Source: Darksidea phi (taxonomy: Eukaryota; Ascomycota; Dothideomycetes; Pleosporales; Lentitheciaceae). From it: DNA of 64,000 nt. The position numbers and the translations under genes were made by a program. Where the stretch lies: contig JASJFT010000040.1 in assembly GCA_030770425.1 (NCBI GenBank), positions 124,001 through 188,000 on the forward strand. The letters are read 5' to 3'. This document shows positions 46,047-59,900 of the stretch, piece by piece. Numbering within the stretch: the stretch's first letter is position 1; each line of letters starts with the position of its first letter. The notes below the pieces were generated by a model. It searched no databases, was not told where the DNA came from, and saw nothing but the letters and a program-made list of their open reading frames with translations.

Positions 46047-48736
46047 CTAGTCATCCATGGGTTTGTCCTCCAGTTGCACGCCTCTCGGCACACCATCCTC
46101 TTGCATGCCCCTCAGGCTACCGGTCGAATCTCTATTGCTCCTTGCTAGACTGCCTGCGTGTTTGCGGGGAAGAGGAACACGGGTGCTCGACGGTGTAGGG
46201 TGCTCGGGAGCGGCAGCCTCAGTCAGTCCATTGGTATTACTTCCATCTGGGCTATTCTTTACACTTCCCGGCACTTCAAGTGAGTCACGGGTTCCTCGGC
46301 GGGTCTCAGTGGGAGAGGAGGTATTGACTGGGAATCTGGTCTGGCTTCGGTCACGGCGATGCGAACCGCGAGGTCCCGGAGCAGGAGAGGTTGCGCGAGG
46401 AGATCGCTGGGCAGCAATAGCTCGGTTGCGCTCTTCGTAGTTGGCTCGCCTGTTACTCTCATCGGTTGAGATAGCACGCGGGCGCTGTGCCCCAGAGGAC
46501 GAGTGAGTCAAAGAGCTGGCTCGCTTCAACTCGCCGAAAATAGCATCCTTATGGGCAAAGAGGTCCCGAATAAGACGGTAGCTGTAGCGCTCGTTCATAG
46601 TCAGACTGGACTCTTGTCGGGGGCGCAGGATGCAAGGAGCAAGCACGTTAGCCAAAGCCGTAACGTAGGCTTCGTCAGCCGAAGTTAGTTCAATAAGGCG
46701 AGTGAAGTGGGTGCAAATCGCGTCAAGAGTCGCAATGTTGGCGAGACGCAGCTGACCAAGCGTAGATTGGATAACAGAGATGCGAGTCTCTTCGGAAGTT
46801 TCAGCGGCTGTGGTGCTGTATATGGTCTTGATGATTTCGTAGACGTGAGAGGACACAAGAGAGTCTGGCAGAGTTAGCAGCTACCAGTTAGTTTTGCAGG
46901 GATTCAGACTTACCAGGTAATTCAAGGAGGTAGAGCTTCAGAACGCTAGCAACTATGGGTATATCGTACTTGTCGAAAACGTCATGAGGAAAGGTCTTGC
47001 CAGTGTTGATGGCAGCTCGGAGGTTGTGAGTTTGCGCCAGAGGGACGTCCACGAGCCAGATGCCACGACGTGCCTCATCACCTTCGAGATCAGGGTAATG
47101 ATTATCCAGAAAAGTGAGGATGGTGGTGACAACAATAGGAACGCGCTTGCGGTCAGACCGAGCTCGTGCTTCCAGATCCACGCCGAACGTTTGCTCTACA
47201 AGATGCATTAGCATATAACGATAACCCAGGGTTGAAGAGACTTACCATCCACGGAATTGTAATAGTTTTCGTATGGCGTGACTTTGGGAATGAACGGGCC
47301 AGTCCTGTAGTTCTCGAGGAAATATCTCAGATCACCCAAAGGCTGAATAGTCTCTTGAAAGAGCATCATCTTGTCGACAGTGCTCTGTAGGCTTGGGATG
47401 ACGTTGCTGACAGCGCCGGAGAAATCTAGAATGACGGCCTTGATCGCTTTCAGCCTGTCGAGTTCGCATCGCTCCATGAACTTCAGATGGTCAATCATGG
47501 CCTCTTCCAGATTGCATCGCAGAGAGTCGAGCTTCTTCACCGACTGCTTATATCGCTCATCTGCCTCGCGCGCTTCTCGTCGAAGTCTCTCAGCGGGCGT
47601 TTCGTTGGGATACTGATTATTGAGCGGGTTCCAGCCAGAGAGGTACTCTTGCACAGTTCCAACGGGAGAGTCAACACTGAAGCTATCGGTTGACGCAGCG
47701 GTGGATACGCGATCCAGAGTCTTCTTCTTTTCCGGGATGCCGGTGAGCTGGAACACCTTAGTCTTCCACTGATAGTTCATGCGGGAGCTATTCGCGAAAG
47801 AGTTGCCAACATTTCCAACGAGCCGAAGGAAGCCATTTGTAATGAGGTCCTGGCCGATTCGCTCGGCATAGCTGACGCTTGAGGCCGCCATGTGCTTCTG
47901 GATGTACTCGGTGATGTTTGCGCCAGACGAACAGTTTTGATAAACGCCGAGGATGGGGACCTTGACTTCGCCGAGTTTGATGTTATCCAGCATGTGCGTC
48001 AGAATCTTCTTGACCTGCTCAGGCTGATAGGTCTCGTCGCCGAGCTCAATAGGCTCTTCGTCACCATCCTCAGGTTCCGACATTTTGATCGTAGGCACCC
48101 TGACTTTCGGGCTCTGAGTAACTTCGCTCTGCGGGTCCTGGAATGCTAGTTTGTCTTCCTCTTCGATATCCTCCACCAGCCTGCACTTGTTGTAATATTG
48201 CGACCGAAACTTGCGCACCGCTTCGGCTTGCCGGTCGTGGAGCCTAATTCGTGATTGGAGGTCATCCTGCGAGTTCTGGATGCGAGCCGCGTGCGTTTCG
48301 CACCAGCGACCAAAGGGGTTCACGACAAGCTCGCGGATGTTGGATGCGATCTTGCGGTGACTTCCGGCGGCCGACTCCATTTCCGTGCGCACGCCTTCGT
48401 ATGCCTATATGCCGTCAGCAGTACCCTACATCTAGTATTGGCCTCTATTGACCTTCCGCACGCTCGCGCCCTCATCTCTGCTGAAGCCGCCGGTGACGCG
48501 CTCTGTGGCCGGCGCGATGGATGCTAAGCTGTTCCCGTACACTTCTTCGGCATCAGCCCGCATGCGAGCTACCGTAAGAATCTGCTGATTTTCCTGAACG
48601 CCCTGCTGAAGCTTTCCAAAGAGCACCCCGAGTCCTGCAGAAGTCAGTCTAACGTCGGTCAGGTGCCTTGCGGCGCAGTGGACGCACCGCCAGCATAGTC
48701 GCTCGACCAGAACGACCCCGCGAATCCCGACGCCAT
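46047..48736 (-). CDS. F-BAR, DEP and RhoGAP protein (Rgd2-like)
   Basis: Five exons (48688-48736, 48453-48634, 47246-48404, 46914-47195, 46047-46864, minus) give 829 residues. The start (FAGSFWSSDYAGGLGVLFGKLQQG) opens an F-BAR domain that is interrupted by a DEP domain at about 206-297 and resumes as coiled coil to about 450. The RhoGAP domain runs from about 464 (TFGVDLEARARSDRKRVPIV) to 680 (NVLAPCILRP), then a Ser/Pro/Arg-rich tail. The order is that of yeast Rgd2, a GAP for Cdc42 and Rho5. The usual arginine finger in GIFRVSG is replaced: the segment reads GIWLVDVP, with Leu511 in place of Arg. Divergent from the GGTase-I beta gene, whose product prenylates Rho GTPases. Confidence 0.85.
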
Positions 48737-49341
48737 TATAAGGGTATCTCGGGTATCAAAATCCAGTAACTCCGCACTTGTCGCTAACTAAGATAGAACC
48801 CAGGACAGTATCGGTGGTGCCGTAGCGAACGTGGAGAAGGGAGTCTGGAGACGGATAGCGCAACGCTCGGTGAATGCAGCGTTGTACGGCGTGACACGTT
48901 CGAGCGATGTCTGTTGGCGCGGCACAGCTTGCGTAAGCAGTTCTACTGAAACACGCCCGCTGTGACGGTCTCGTGGGAATTGTGTGAATTGGCGGAGGGC
49001 AGGAGGGTTGCTGACTTCAGGAGGTCTTTTCGTGCATGTCAAAGTCGCAGCTGAGAAGTGGTTGACGGCAAGCCGAACCCTGTCGCAAATGCAACTTGGC
49101 TCGATCCAATCCAGCTAGCTGGTTTATGTCACCCACTTCCCGGGCCTTGTCACTGACCACTCCTCGACCACCCCTCTAGGCACCTGTCCTCTTCTGGTAT
49201 AAATTTCATAACTACACACGTTTCTTCTGCGCATACATATGGCTGCAACTCGCTTCGCCCCCATCGTTTTCACCGCCACGATATAAATACCAGCCTCACA
49301 CCAAATATCCGAGCACAGCACGGCACGTTCCACCGGGCAGG
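48737..49341. promoter_or_regulatory. Divergent promoter region RGD2-like / CDC43
   Basis: 605 bp between start codons. Two TATA-like elements face the plus-strand gene: TATAAAT at 49198-49204 and TATAAATA at 49282-49289, the latter about 52 bp before the ATG. Nothing specific was recognised for the minus-strand gene. Confidence 0.45.
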
Positions 49342-50676
49342 ATGACCCCCGGTCTCACCCAAGAGAGCAAGTTCAACTACGCCGCACACATCCGTTTCTG
49401 GCGGCGGAATTTGAAGACGTATTTGCCGCATCACTATACTGGCAATGACGCGAATCGCATGACCCTTGGGCTGTTCATTCTCTCTGCACTGGACATTCTT
49501 GGCGACCTGCCGGGCGCCCTCTCAGCTGAAGAGCGCCAAGGTTACATAAACTGGGTGTATCATTGCCAGCTGCCAGAAGGTGGCTTTAGACCCGCTCCAG
49601 CAACTGATTTTGGGCTTGCCAGAAATGACGACAACAAAATATGGGATCCAGCTCACGTCCCTGGCACTTTCTTTGCCCTGCTTATTCTTATAGTGCTTGG
49701 AGATGATCTGGAAAGAGTCAAGAGAAGAGAAATACTGCAATGGCTAACCAAAGTGCAAAGACCGGACGGCGGTTTCGGGGAGACGGTGGGCGAAAACGGC
49801 CAGGTAGAAGGCGGGAACGACTCTAGGTTTGGGTATATGGGCACCGCCATACGATGGATCCTCCGGGGAAATCTGGAAGGTCCGGTCGATGGGGTACCTG
49901 ACATCAATGTCGACAATTTCGTGGCATGCGTACGAGCAGCCGAATCCTACGATGGAGGCATATCCGAAGCACCGTACCATGAGAACCATGCAGGGTTCGC
50001 AAGTTGCGCCATCAGTGCGCTATTCTTCATCGACCGGCTACCTATTGCAGAGCCGGATGGCCGTCTGCGCGGAGTCACCAACTTACAAGCGACGCTGCAC
50101 TGGCTTGCCTCACGACAGACGCTTACACTGAACAATGAAGACACCATTGACACGCATGAAGACGAGACAGATTCAGCAGCAACCTGTCACGATGCCCACT
50201 CTTTCGTCAAGCTCCGAAGTTACCCATCCACAGCCGGCCAATTATCATTCCAAGAACAGCCCACCTCGCACTTCGAACTTGAATGGGTAGGAATGAATGG
50301 CAGGCTCAACAAGGTCGGAGACACGTGCTATGCGTACTGGGTCTGCCAACCGCTTCTACTCCTTGGACATCTCCACATCATAGATCGCAAACCTGTACGA
50401 CGCTGGTTGTTGGACAAGACACAGCATATGGTCGGTGGTTTTGGTAAACTGCCAGGGGACCATCCGGACGCCTATCACTCGTTCCTTGGTCTAATGGTCC
50501 TCTCCATGTTCGGTGAAGCTGGTCTTCAGGACGTGGATGCGGCACTCTGTATCACTAACAGAGCGAAGCGACACCTGGAGTCTCTACCTTGGAGAAGGAA
50601 GTTACTGGGCTTGGATGGGGTTGAGGATACCGGGATAGCATATGTTGGAGGCTATGTTTCGATAAGTGGAGGATGA
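49342..50676 (+). CDS. CDC43: Geranylgeranyltransferase type I beta subunit
   Basis: A single exon of 444 residues. With the shared alpha subunit Ram2 it attaches geranylgeranyl to CaaX proteins ending in Leu, chiefly Rho1 and Cdc42. Prenyltransferase beta repeats are visible: YINWVYHCQLPEGGFRP, EILQWLTKVQRPDGGFG, VRAAESYDGGISEAPYHENH and HMVGGFGKLPGDHPDAYHSF. The zinc ligands of the family fit GDTCYAYW (Asp and Cys) and DAYHSFLGL (His). A start at the start codon 49342 gives the family N-terminus (HIRFWRRNLKTYLPHHYTGNDANRMTL). The insert around 265-290 is acidic and probably a surface loop. It lacks introns, unlike most neighbours. Confidence 0.92.
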   Translation: MTPGLTQESKFNYAAHIRFWRRNLKTYLPHHYTGNDANRMTLGLFILSALDILGDLPGALSAEERQGYINWVYHCQLPEGGFRPAPATDFGLARNDDNKIWDPAHVPGTFFALLILIVLGDDLERVKRREILQWLTKVQRPDGGFGETVGENGQVEGGNDSRFGYMGTAIRWILRGNLEGPVDGVPDINVDNFVACVRAAESYDGGISEAPYHENHAGFASCAISALFFIDRLPIAEPDGRLRGVTNLQATLHWLASRQTLTLNNEDTIDTHEDETDSAATCHDAHSFVKLRSYPSTAGQLSFQEQPTSHFELEWVGMNGRLNKVGDTCYAYWVCQPLLLLGHLHIIDRKPVRRWLLDKTQHMVGGFGKLPGDHPDAYHSFLGLMVLSMFGEAGLQDVDAALCITNRAKRHLESLPWRRKLLGLDGVEDTGIAYVGGYVSISGG

Positions 50677-50962
50677 GATGTCGTGTTAATATATATAGTC
50701 TTATGTATACCCAATCACAACAGGATCACAAAGTTTTCAGCCGTCAGAGTCTTCTTCCAGTTCTTCATCGGCTATAGCCAATGTTATCGGTACAGCGCCA
50801 CACCTCACCAGCCACATCGGCAAAACCTGCCCCATCCCCGCCTCAAGCTCTCTGCGCCAAAAAAGTTCGGGTGCAACTCCAACAGCCTCAACTTCGCCTC
50901 CAAACACATAACATTTCTCGCTTTTACTGTTACCTTTCAGTCTCCTCGATATACAGCTCGTC

Positions 50963-51689
50963 ATGGCCCCTCCATTCAAAAAGCGCAAGACGACCGCTAC
51001 GGAAGAAATCTCCTTCGACCCCACGGCCCGCGAGGAATACCTCACAGGGTTCCACAAGCGCAAACTCGCGCGGATAAAGCATGCACAGGAGGAAAATGCG
51101 AAAAAAGAAAGAGAGGAGAGGATAAGAGCGAGGGCGGAGGTGAGCAGCTTTTTCCCCCTCCAATGCTATCCGCTTGCGAGAGAGCGTTGAGGGTGTGCAG
51201 TGTAGCTAATTACATGTACAGATGCGGAAACAGCGCAAAGAAGACCTAGAGCGACACGTCAGCGAGGTCAACAGGCTGGTCCGGCAGGCAAACGGCGATA
51301 TCAGCGACGCCGAAGACACATCCGGCGCCTCAGACGCCGAAAACGAGGACGGTTCGAACGACATTGCCCCTCCTCCAGAACTCGAACCCATAAACCAAGA
51401 AGATGAATATATCGATGAAGATAAATACACAACTGTCACTATCGAGTCAGTCGGCATATCGAAACAGGGTTTCGAAAAAAGCGGCGGCGGGCATAGCAAT
51501 GAGGAAGGAGATGGTGAGGGCGGGGAGAAGAAAAAGAGGGTGTGGACAAAGGAAAAGCCCAAGAGCGTCAAGCCGAAAAAGAAAAAGATCAAGTTCCGCT
51601 ATGAGACGAAGGCGGAGCGGAAGGCAGAGAGAGTGAAGCAAGGTGTTAAGAAGAAGAAGATGAGGGAGTCTAGGGCTCCGAAGGAGTAG
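50963..51689 (+). CDS. Ribosomal RNA processing protein Rrp17/Nop25-like
   Basis: Two exons (50963-51139 and 51222-51689, 82-nt intron) give 214 residues. The N-terminus has the Nop25/Rrp17 pattern (KKRKTTATEEISFDPTAREE then YLTGFHKRKLARIKHAQEE) and continues as a charged coiled coil. An acidic middle and very basic C-terminus (KPKKKKIKFRYETKAERKAE) fit a nucleolar RNA-binding protein. Yeast Rrp17 is a 5'-3' exonuclease needed for 60S rRNA maturation. Exon 2 begins at an ATG codon, so a shorter annotation from 51222 would lose the conserved part. Confidence 0.85.
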
Positions 51690-52058
51690 ATGGCTCGCTC
51701 TAGATATCGAGAGCCATTCTAGAAGGGACAAAGATACCTATATCATGCGAGTGTGTTCATTAAGAGGGTGATGCCTGCACCAGTACCTGAACCTCTGCAC
51801 CACACGCAAGACATAAAAACCCCTCTAGAGACGACTAGAATATATTGTAACGCTCAGACATTATCTAAAGCGTACAACCAGCACCCAGCCACCATAAAGT
51901 AACCACATGAAAAGGAGAAAAGGGCATGTAGGGTTGTAGTAGCTTCCTTCCCTCCACTGACACCACATCACACTCAATATCCGACATGTCCGAGCTAGCC
52001 ATGCTCAGCTATTCACTAGATAGACGTCAACCACGGCGAATGACCAACAACATGCTGA
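51690..52058. other. Convergent intergenic region
   Basis: 3' regions of the Rrp17-like and tropomyosin genes. No feature recognised. Confidence 0.5.
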
Positions 52059-52753
52059 TCAAATGGTACCAATCTCCTTGACAAAGTCGTCGAGCTCCTT
52101 CCTAGTGTCGGCGTATTTCTTGGCCATCTCTTCATACTTGGTTTCCCACTGGTCACGGGCCTGTTCGAGGGCTTGCACTTTGCGTTCGTAGTGGCCGGAC
52201 TTGACGTCGGTTTGGCGGAGCCTGGACGTGTCAGCATACGAGATCACCAAAGCTACTACCTAGGAGTGCAGAGCAGACGGTGTAGGTAGAATCAAGGGGA
52301 AACGCACTTCTCATTCAGCTCGCGGATCGTCCTGTCAGACTCCTCAGCCTCTTCCTCGAGAACCTGGATCTTGCGCTGCAGCGACTCGGCGGCGGTAGAT
52401 GATGCCGCGCCGCCGGCCGCCTCCTCCTTGTAGGTCTTGACTGACGCTTCGAGCTTTTCGACCTCGCTCTCTAGCACCTGGTTCTTGTGAGAGAGCGAGG
52501 TGATCTCCTGTTCCTTCTGGGTATTCTCGGCCTCTAGCGCCTTGACCTTGGCCTTGTACTCTTCGGCTTTGGAGGAGCTCTCGTCCGCCTCGATGCGGAG
52601 GGCGTTCATGCGCTGTTTGGGATGACTTGTTAGCGAAAGTGGTACGAGGGGTGCCAGCGTAGGCGTTGACACATGTAAGTCCACACTATGTCTTGCGGGC
52701 CTAGGGGCCATGGTGGGGTAGTTGACGGCGCTCACCTGTTTGATCTGGTCCAT
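52059..52753 (-). CDS. Tropomyosin
   Basis: Three exons (52736-52753, 52308-52612, 52059-52221, minus) give exactly 161 residues, the length of fission yeast Cdc8 and budding yeast Tpm2. The whole chain is a heptad coiled coil: RMNALRIEADESSSKAEEYK, then NQVLESEVEKLEASVKTY, LQRKIQVLEEEAEESDRTI and YERKVQALEQARDQWETKYE. It coats formin-made actin filaments in cables and the contractile ring. The N-terminus MDQIKQ is encoded by an 18-nt first exon and, starting Met-Asp, is a NatB substrate; acetylation is known to strengthen fungal tropomyosin binding to actin, and this window also holds a candidate NatB subunit. Introns are 123 and 86 nt. Confidence 0.93.
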
Positions 52754-53067
52754 GACTGCGGCTGGTGTAGTGTTCTGCTTTGGGCAAATTTATGTAGGGG
52801 GCAGAGAGTGTAGGCGAGAGAGTGCAGGAAAGTTCGGGTCTCGGTGACTGTAGGTGTCGTGTTCGAAGATGATGCCTATGCTAAATGCGAGCGAGCATTG
52901 TCCCGCCGCAAGCCCAATTGGCAGGCGCAGGGGGGTCGGCCAATCGGGAAAACCGAAAGTCCGATCACAGCATAGCAACGAGTGTAAACAGATGAGCCAT
53001 TAGCTTTCCAGCAGCACGTCAAGAGATCGCTCGCCATCCCACAACTCGCTCGATGTAAGCAACCGTC
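52754..53067. other. Divergent promoter region tropomyosin / securin
   Basis: 314 bp between start codons of two cytoskeleton or mitosis genes. No specific site called. Confidence 0.5.
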
Positions 53068-54525
53068 ATGGATATACTCGCTGCGAATGACCAGGAAAAT
53101 TTGGTACGCAATCTGCAGGCTGGCCCCGCTGGCAAGTCGCTCAATGCCGGCCTGAAGGGATTCAACGCCAAAACACCAGGAAACAAGGCCCCAAAAACGC
53201 CCTTCAAGGTCCCGCTCAACGATGAAAATGTGGTGCAAAAAGCTGGGAAGTCTGTCTTGAAGGCAAATGGGAAGGGGAAAGAGAACCCGTTGAAGACCGT
53301 CCAAAAAGATGGCAAGCTGGATGCTAACGCGTTTGTTACGCCGGCTGGTACGTTTTTACCTTGTGCGAGATAATATGGCCAGCTAATGTGCATCCCAGGT
53401 CCTCGCACCCGCGCTCCGTTGGGCATGAAAACTACAAATGCAAAAGCTAGAGCCTTCCAAACACCCGCGCCTCTCTCCGCGTCCGCAAAAACCCACAAAG
53501 TCAGTCCACGTCTACGCCGCCCAAAGGTCAAGGTCCACCAGCCCGAGGTGGAGGACGAGGAAGATGATGTGCCGGAAGTTGAATACATGCCCCCGAAGGA
53601 GGTCCCGCTACCCGACGACATGGACGACTACCTGCCACGCGACTGGAAGTTTCCAATGTTCGAAGGCAAAAACATGACGCGCGGTATTTGGGAGGCGTAT
53701 CACAACCCACTGGAAGATGACGGCCGCACGCGTCTTCAGCGTGAGTTCGAGGAAGGACTTGAGCGCGACAAAAAGCAGCGAGACGAGGTGTTCGACAAGC
53801 AATTTGCTGAGCAGTGGGAGAAGGATCAAGCCGAAGCGACAAGGTATTTTGGTGGTGAACCGCCTAAGAAGACTGCACCGAAGCCTACCAACAAGCCTGC
53901 AGACACGAACCGGAAACTCGCCGGACCATCGACGCTCAAAGCCAAATCTGCAGTATCAGCTCTATCGGGGGCTCCTAAGCCAAGCTTTGCTGCGCCGACG
54001 GCAACCACAAAGTCGCGTATTCCAACCGGTCTAGTCGCAAGCAGAAAGCAGACGAAGCCGACCGCGGCCCCTTCCGCTACCCGGCACGCCACAGCTGCAG
54101 CAGCGTCGAAGAGCACGATCGGCTACGCTCAAGGCCGCGCGGTGAACACAAACACTACACCGCGCAAACCCCTCTCCAACGTTACCAAACCTGCTCCTTT
54201 CTCCACAACTACACGCCAATCTGCTACCTCTTCCTCGTTCCACAACCGCAACGCAAGCTCGTCCGTTGTTCCAAAGACCCGCGGCACATTCTCTCGTTCG
54301 AGTTCGACTTCCACCAACGCTACGCTCGTCGCCGCACCCCACGAAGACCAATCGTTCCGAACTGCTGAGGAGGTTGAGCGTGAGATGGAGGCATTGTTCC
54401 TTCAAGGGTCAGATGATGAGGACGTGGATGCCTGGGTAAACTCTTTCGCCAGTCAGTTGGGAGGCGGCGATCCTTTCGACGAGGATCATGAGGATTTCCA
54501 AATGCAGCTCCCCAAGGGACTATAG
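53068..54525 (+). CDS. Securin (Cut2/Pds1-like)
   Basis: Two exons (53068-53347 and 53399-54525) give 468 residues. Degradation signals cluster near the N-terminus: a KEN box at 71-73 (GKGKENP) and a destruction-box-like RAPLG at 98-102. An EYMPP motif at 155-159 follows an acidic stretch. KEN, RAPLG and EYMPP in this order also occur in fission yeast Cut2, where the middle region blocks separase. The C-terminal half is Ser/Thr/Lys/Ala-rich and disordered and ends with an acidic segment (DVDAWVNSFASQLGGGDPFD). Inferred role: inhibitor and chaperone of separase, destroyed by APC/C at anaphase. Securins are poorly conserved, so standard searches may leave this unnamed. A conserved DDYLPRDWKFPMFEGKN segment at 172-188 is unexplained. 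Confidence 0.72.
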
Positions 54526-54900
54526 ACGAAGAGTACCTCTAGGGTCTCTTTGCTGCCATTCTTTCCTTATTCACAGGGATGCGTTTGTACTGGATTGCGA
54601 GTACCCTTTGTATTAGCTGAGGAGATTTTGTCTGCTCTCACATACACTATCATTCAGACAGAATTTCTGTGGACGGATAGTCGATTACATGTAATACTAT
54701 GAGTTAAACAAGTGCTTCTATCCCTTGCTTTGTCTACTTTTGGGTGGGGTATGTTTGTAGACTGTAGATACCGCGCATTTCATTATCACGGTGGGTTACA
54801 TTTCATATGTCTAGTGGGAAATTGCATGCTGTTAATTCTTAGGGTTTATGATCGTCTCGTGCCATGAATTATTCGGTTGAAGTCCCGGCTCCACACTTCT
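54526..54900. other. Convergent intergenic region securin / maltase
   Basis: AT-rich 3' regions. No feature recognised. Confidence 0.5.
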
Positions 54901-57757
<2,857 letters not shown>

Positions 57758-59440
57758 ATGTCTCGACGAAATAGCATCACCGCAGATGCTGAGCAGGTTC
57801 GCCGCATGTCGGTCGCCAATGCCGACATCGTGCAGCTCACCGAAGATGCCGTCAAAGCCACCAAAGCCGAACAGAAAATGACCCTGAGAGAGGGCATCAG
57901 GCTGTACCCCAAGGCCGTCGCATGGTCGGTTCTTCTCAGCACCGCCATCATCATGGAGGGCTTCGACATCGTCCTCATTGCAAATCTCTTAGTTGTTCCC
58001 GCCTTCCAGCGCAGATTCGGAGAGCCGCTGAACGACGGCTCCGGCGGCTACGAACTTACCGCCGCCTGGCAGTCCGGTCTCACCAACGGCGCCTTCGTTG
58101 GCGAGATCCTCGGTCTGATGCTCAACGGTTGGATTGCAGACCGTTACGGTTACAAGAAGACGATGATTGGTGCGCTGGCAGCAGTCACCGGGCTGATCTT
58201 TATTGTCTTCTTTGTCCAGAGCATCGAGATGCTGCTTGTGGGTCTGATTCTGATGGGTATCCCGTGGGGTGTCTTCCAGACACTGACCTGCACCTACGCC
58301 GCCGAAGTCACGCCTGTCCCTCTCCGTCCAATTCTGACCACTTATGTCAATCTCTGCTGGGTCATTGGTCAATTCCTCGCATCCGGTGTTTTGAAGGCTG
58401 TCTCTGAGCGACAAGACGAGTGGGCATATCGCATTCCGTATGCCCTTCAATGGATGTGGCCCGTGCCCTTGATCGTTGGCATTGCTCTTGCTCCCGAATC
58501 GCCATGGTGGCTGGTTCGCAAGGAGCGCTACGAAGACGCAAAGAGGACACTTCTCCGTCTCGCATCTCCCAAAAAGAACCCAGACTTCAACGTCGACGAG
58601 ACTGTTGCCATGTACAAGCACACTGACGAGCTAGAGAAGGCTGTGTCAGCTGGAACATCGTATTTGGATTGCTTCAAGGGGACCGACTTCCGCCGTACTG
58701 AAATCGCCGCTATGACATGGTTTGTACAAGCCTTCTGTGGGTCCTCCTTCATGGGCTTCTCCACCTACTTCTTCACACAAGCTGGCCTGGACGTCTCGAA
58801 CGCTTTCAGTATGTCTCTCGGCCAGTACGCTCTTGGTGCTGTCGGCGTTTTCGTCGCATGGTTTCTCATGGGCGGCTTCGGACGGCGAACCCTTTATCTC
58901 TACGGCCAGCTCATCATGTGCGCCCTCCTCCTAATCATCGGCTTCTTAGGTGTCATCCCCGCTGGGAACACGGGGGCTCAATGGGCCATTGGCGCAATGC
59001 TCCTCATCTTTACCATGGTTTATAACTGCACAGTTGGACCTGTCTGTTACTGCCTCGTCGCGGAGATACCATCTACTCGTCTCCGCCAGAAGACCGTTGT
59101 CCTTGCGCGAAACTTCTACAATATCGCCTCCATCATCGGCAACATCATCACACCTCGCATGCTGAACCCCACTGCCTGGGGCTGGGGTGCTAAGTCTGCT
59201 TTCTTCTGGGCTGGCACCTGTTTCTTGTGCCTGGCCTACTGCTACTTCCGCCTTCCTGAGCCTAAAGGCCGTACTTATGGAGAGCTTGACATCTTGTTTG
59301 AGAGGAGGGTTTCTGCTCGCAAGTTTGCTTCTACAGTTGTTCAGGACTTCGACACTAGCGACTCCGACAGCCAAATTAAGGGCGAGGAGAAGGTCGCTGC
59401 TACACATCTTGAGAAACTTGGCACCAACGCGAGCCTCTAG
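57758..59440 (+). CDS. MFS alpha-glucoside (maltose) permease
   Basis: A single exon of 560 residues with 12 predicted membrane segments. Sugar-porter signatures: GWIADRYGYKK in the first loop, PESPWWLVRKERYEDAKRTL after TM6, and a large central cytosolic loop. The C-terminal tail after PEPKGRTYGELDILFERRV is short and charged. The combination matches the yeast Mal11/Mal31 and Aspergillus MalP group of maltose:H+ symporters. Start chosen at 57758 because it is the first ATG; the frame opens slightly upstream without one. Divergent from the maltase gene, which supports the substrate call. Other alpha-glucosides such as trehalose, turanose or sucrose cannot be excluded. Confidence 0.88.
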   Translation: MSRRNSITADAEQVRRMSVANADIVQLTEDAVKATKAEQKMTLREGIRLYPKAVAWSVLLSTAIIMEGFDIVLIANLLVVPAFQRRFGEPLNDGSGGYELTAAWQSGLTNGAFVGEILGLMLNGWIADRYGYKKTMIGALAAVTGLIFIVFFVQSIEMLLVGLILMGIPWGVFQTLTCTYAAEVTPVPLRPILTTYVNLCWVIGQFLASGVLKAVSERQDEWAYRIPYALQWMWPVPLIVGIALAPESPWWLVRKERYEDAKRTLLRLASPKKNPDFNVDETVAMYKHTDELEKAVSAGTSYLDCFKGTDFRRTEIAAMTWFVQAFCGSSFMGFSTYFFTQAGLDVSNAFSMSLGQYALGAVGVFVAWFLMGGFGRRTLYLYGQLIMCALLLIIGFLGVIPAGNTGAQWAIGAMLLIFTMVYNCTVGPVCYCLVAEIPSTRLRQKTVVLARNFYNIASIIGNIITPRMLNPTAWGWGAKSAFFWAGTCFLCLAYCYFRLPEPKGRTYGELDILFERRVSARKFASTVVQDFDTSDSDSQIKGEEKVAATHLEKLGTNASL

Positions 59441-59900
59441 GCCGTCAGTGGTGCGAAGGCTGAGGCCAGCATCTAAATGTATATAACGAGTTGCGACGCA
59501 GTATTTTGCTTATTTTATAGCGAAAAAGATTACGGGTTCATAGATGATTCATTGAATTTCAGCGATACCTTCTGCTTTCTACCTAGCGAATAGACCTCCT
59601 GATTCTTGTTCAAACAAATCTCCTAAACGCTTTCTGAGTGTCGCATTCATTTTTTTGGCTAGAAATCGCGTTGTGTGAAGATTGAGTCGAATGCCAAATG
59701 AGCTTGCGATGCAAGATTTGGAACGCTAAGATTTCGTGGCTAGATGGCAAGTGGAGAATTTAGCCAAACGCCAGCGGCAGGCCCCATGATCAGGTAGAGC
59801 CGGCCGGCCAAGGAAGATTGGGGAATGGCTGACACAAGCATGTGATGGACAGGTAGCAAACTGGAGCAGTGTAGATCGGAGCATTGCGAATTGGCCGCAT
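59441..59900. other. Convergent intergenic region permease / regulator
   Basis: 3' regions of the two genes, AT-richer. No feature recognised. Confidence 0.5.

Noticed and set aside
53019..53621. 200-codon minus-strand frame over the securin gene
   Set aside because: It is an antisense shadow of the coding exons with no features of its own.
57989..58621. 210-codon minus-strand frame over the permease gene
   Set aside because: Antisense shadow. The plus frame has 12 membrane segments and sugar-porter motifs.
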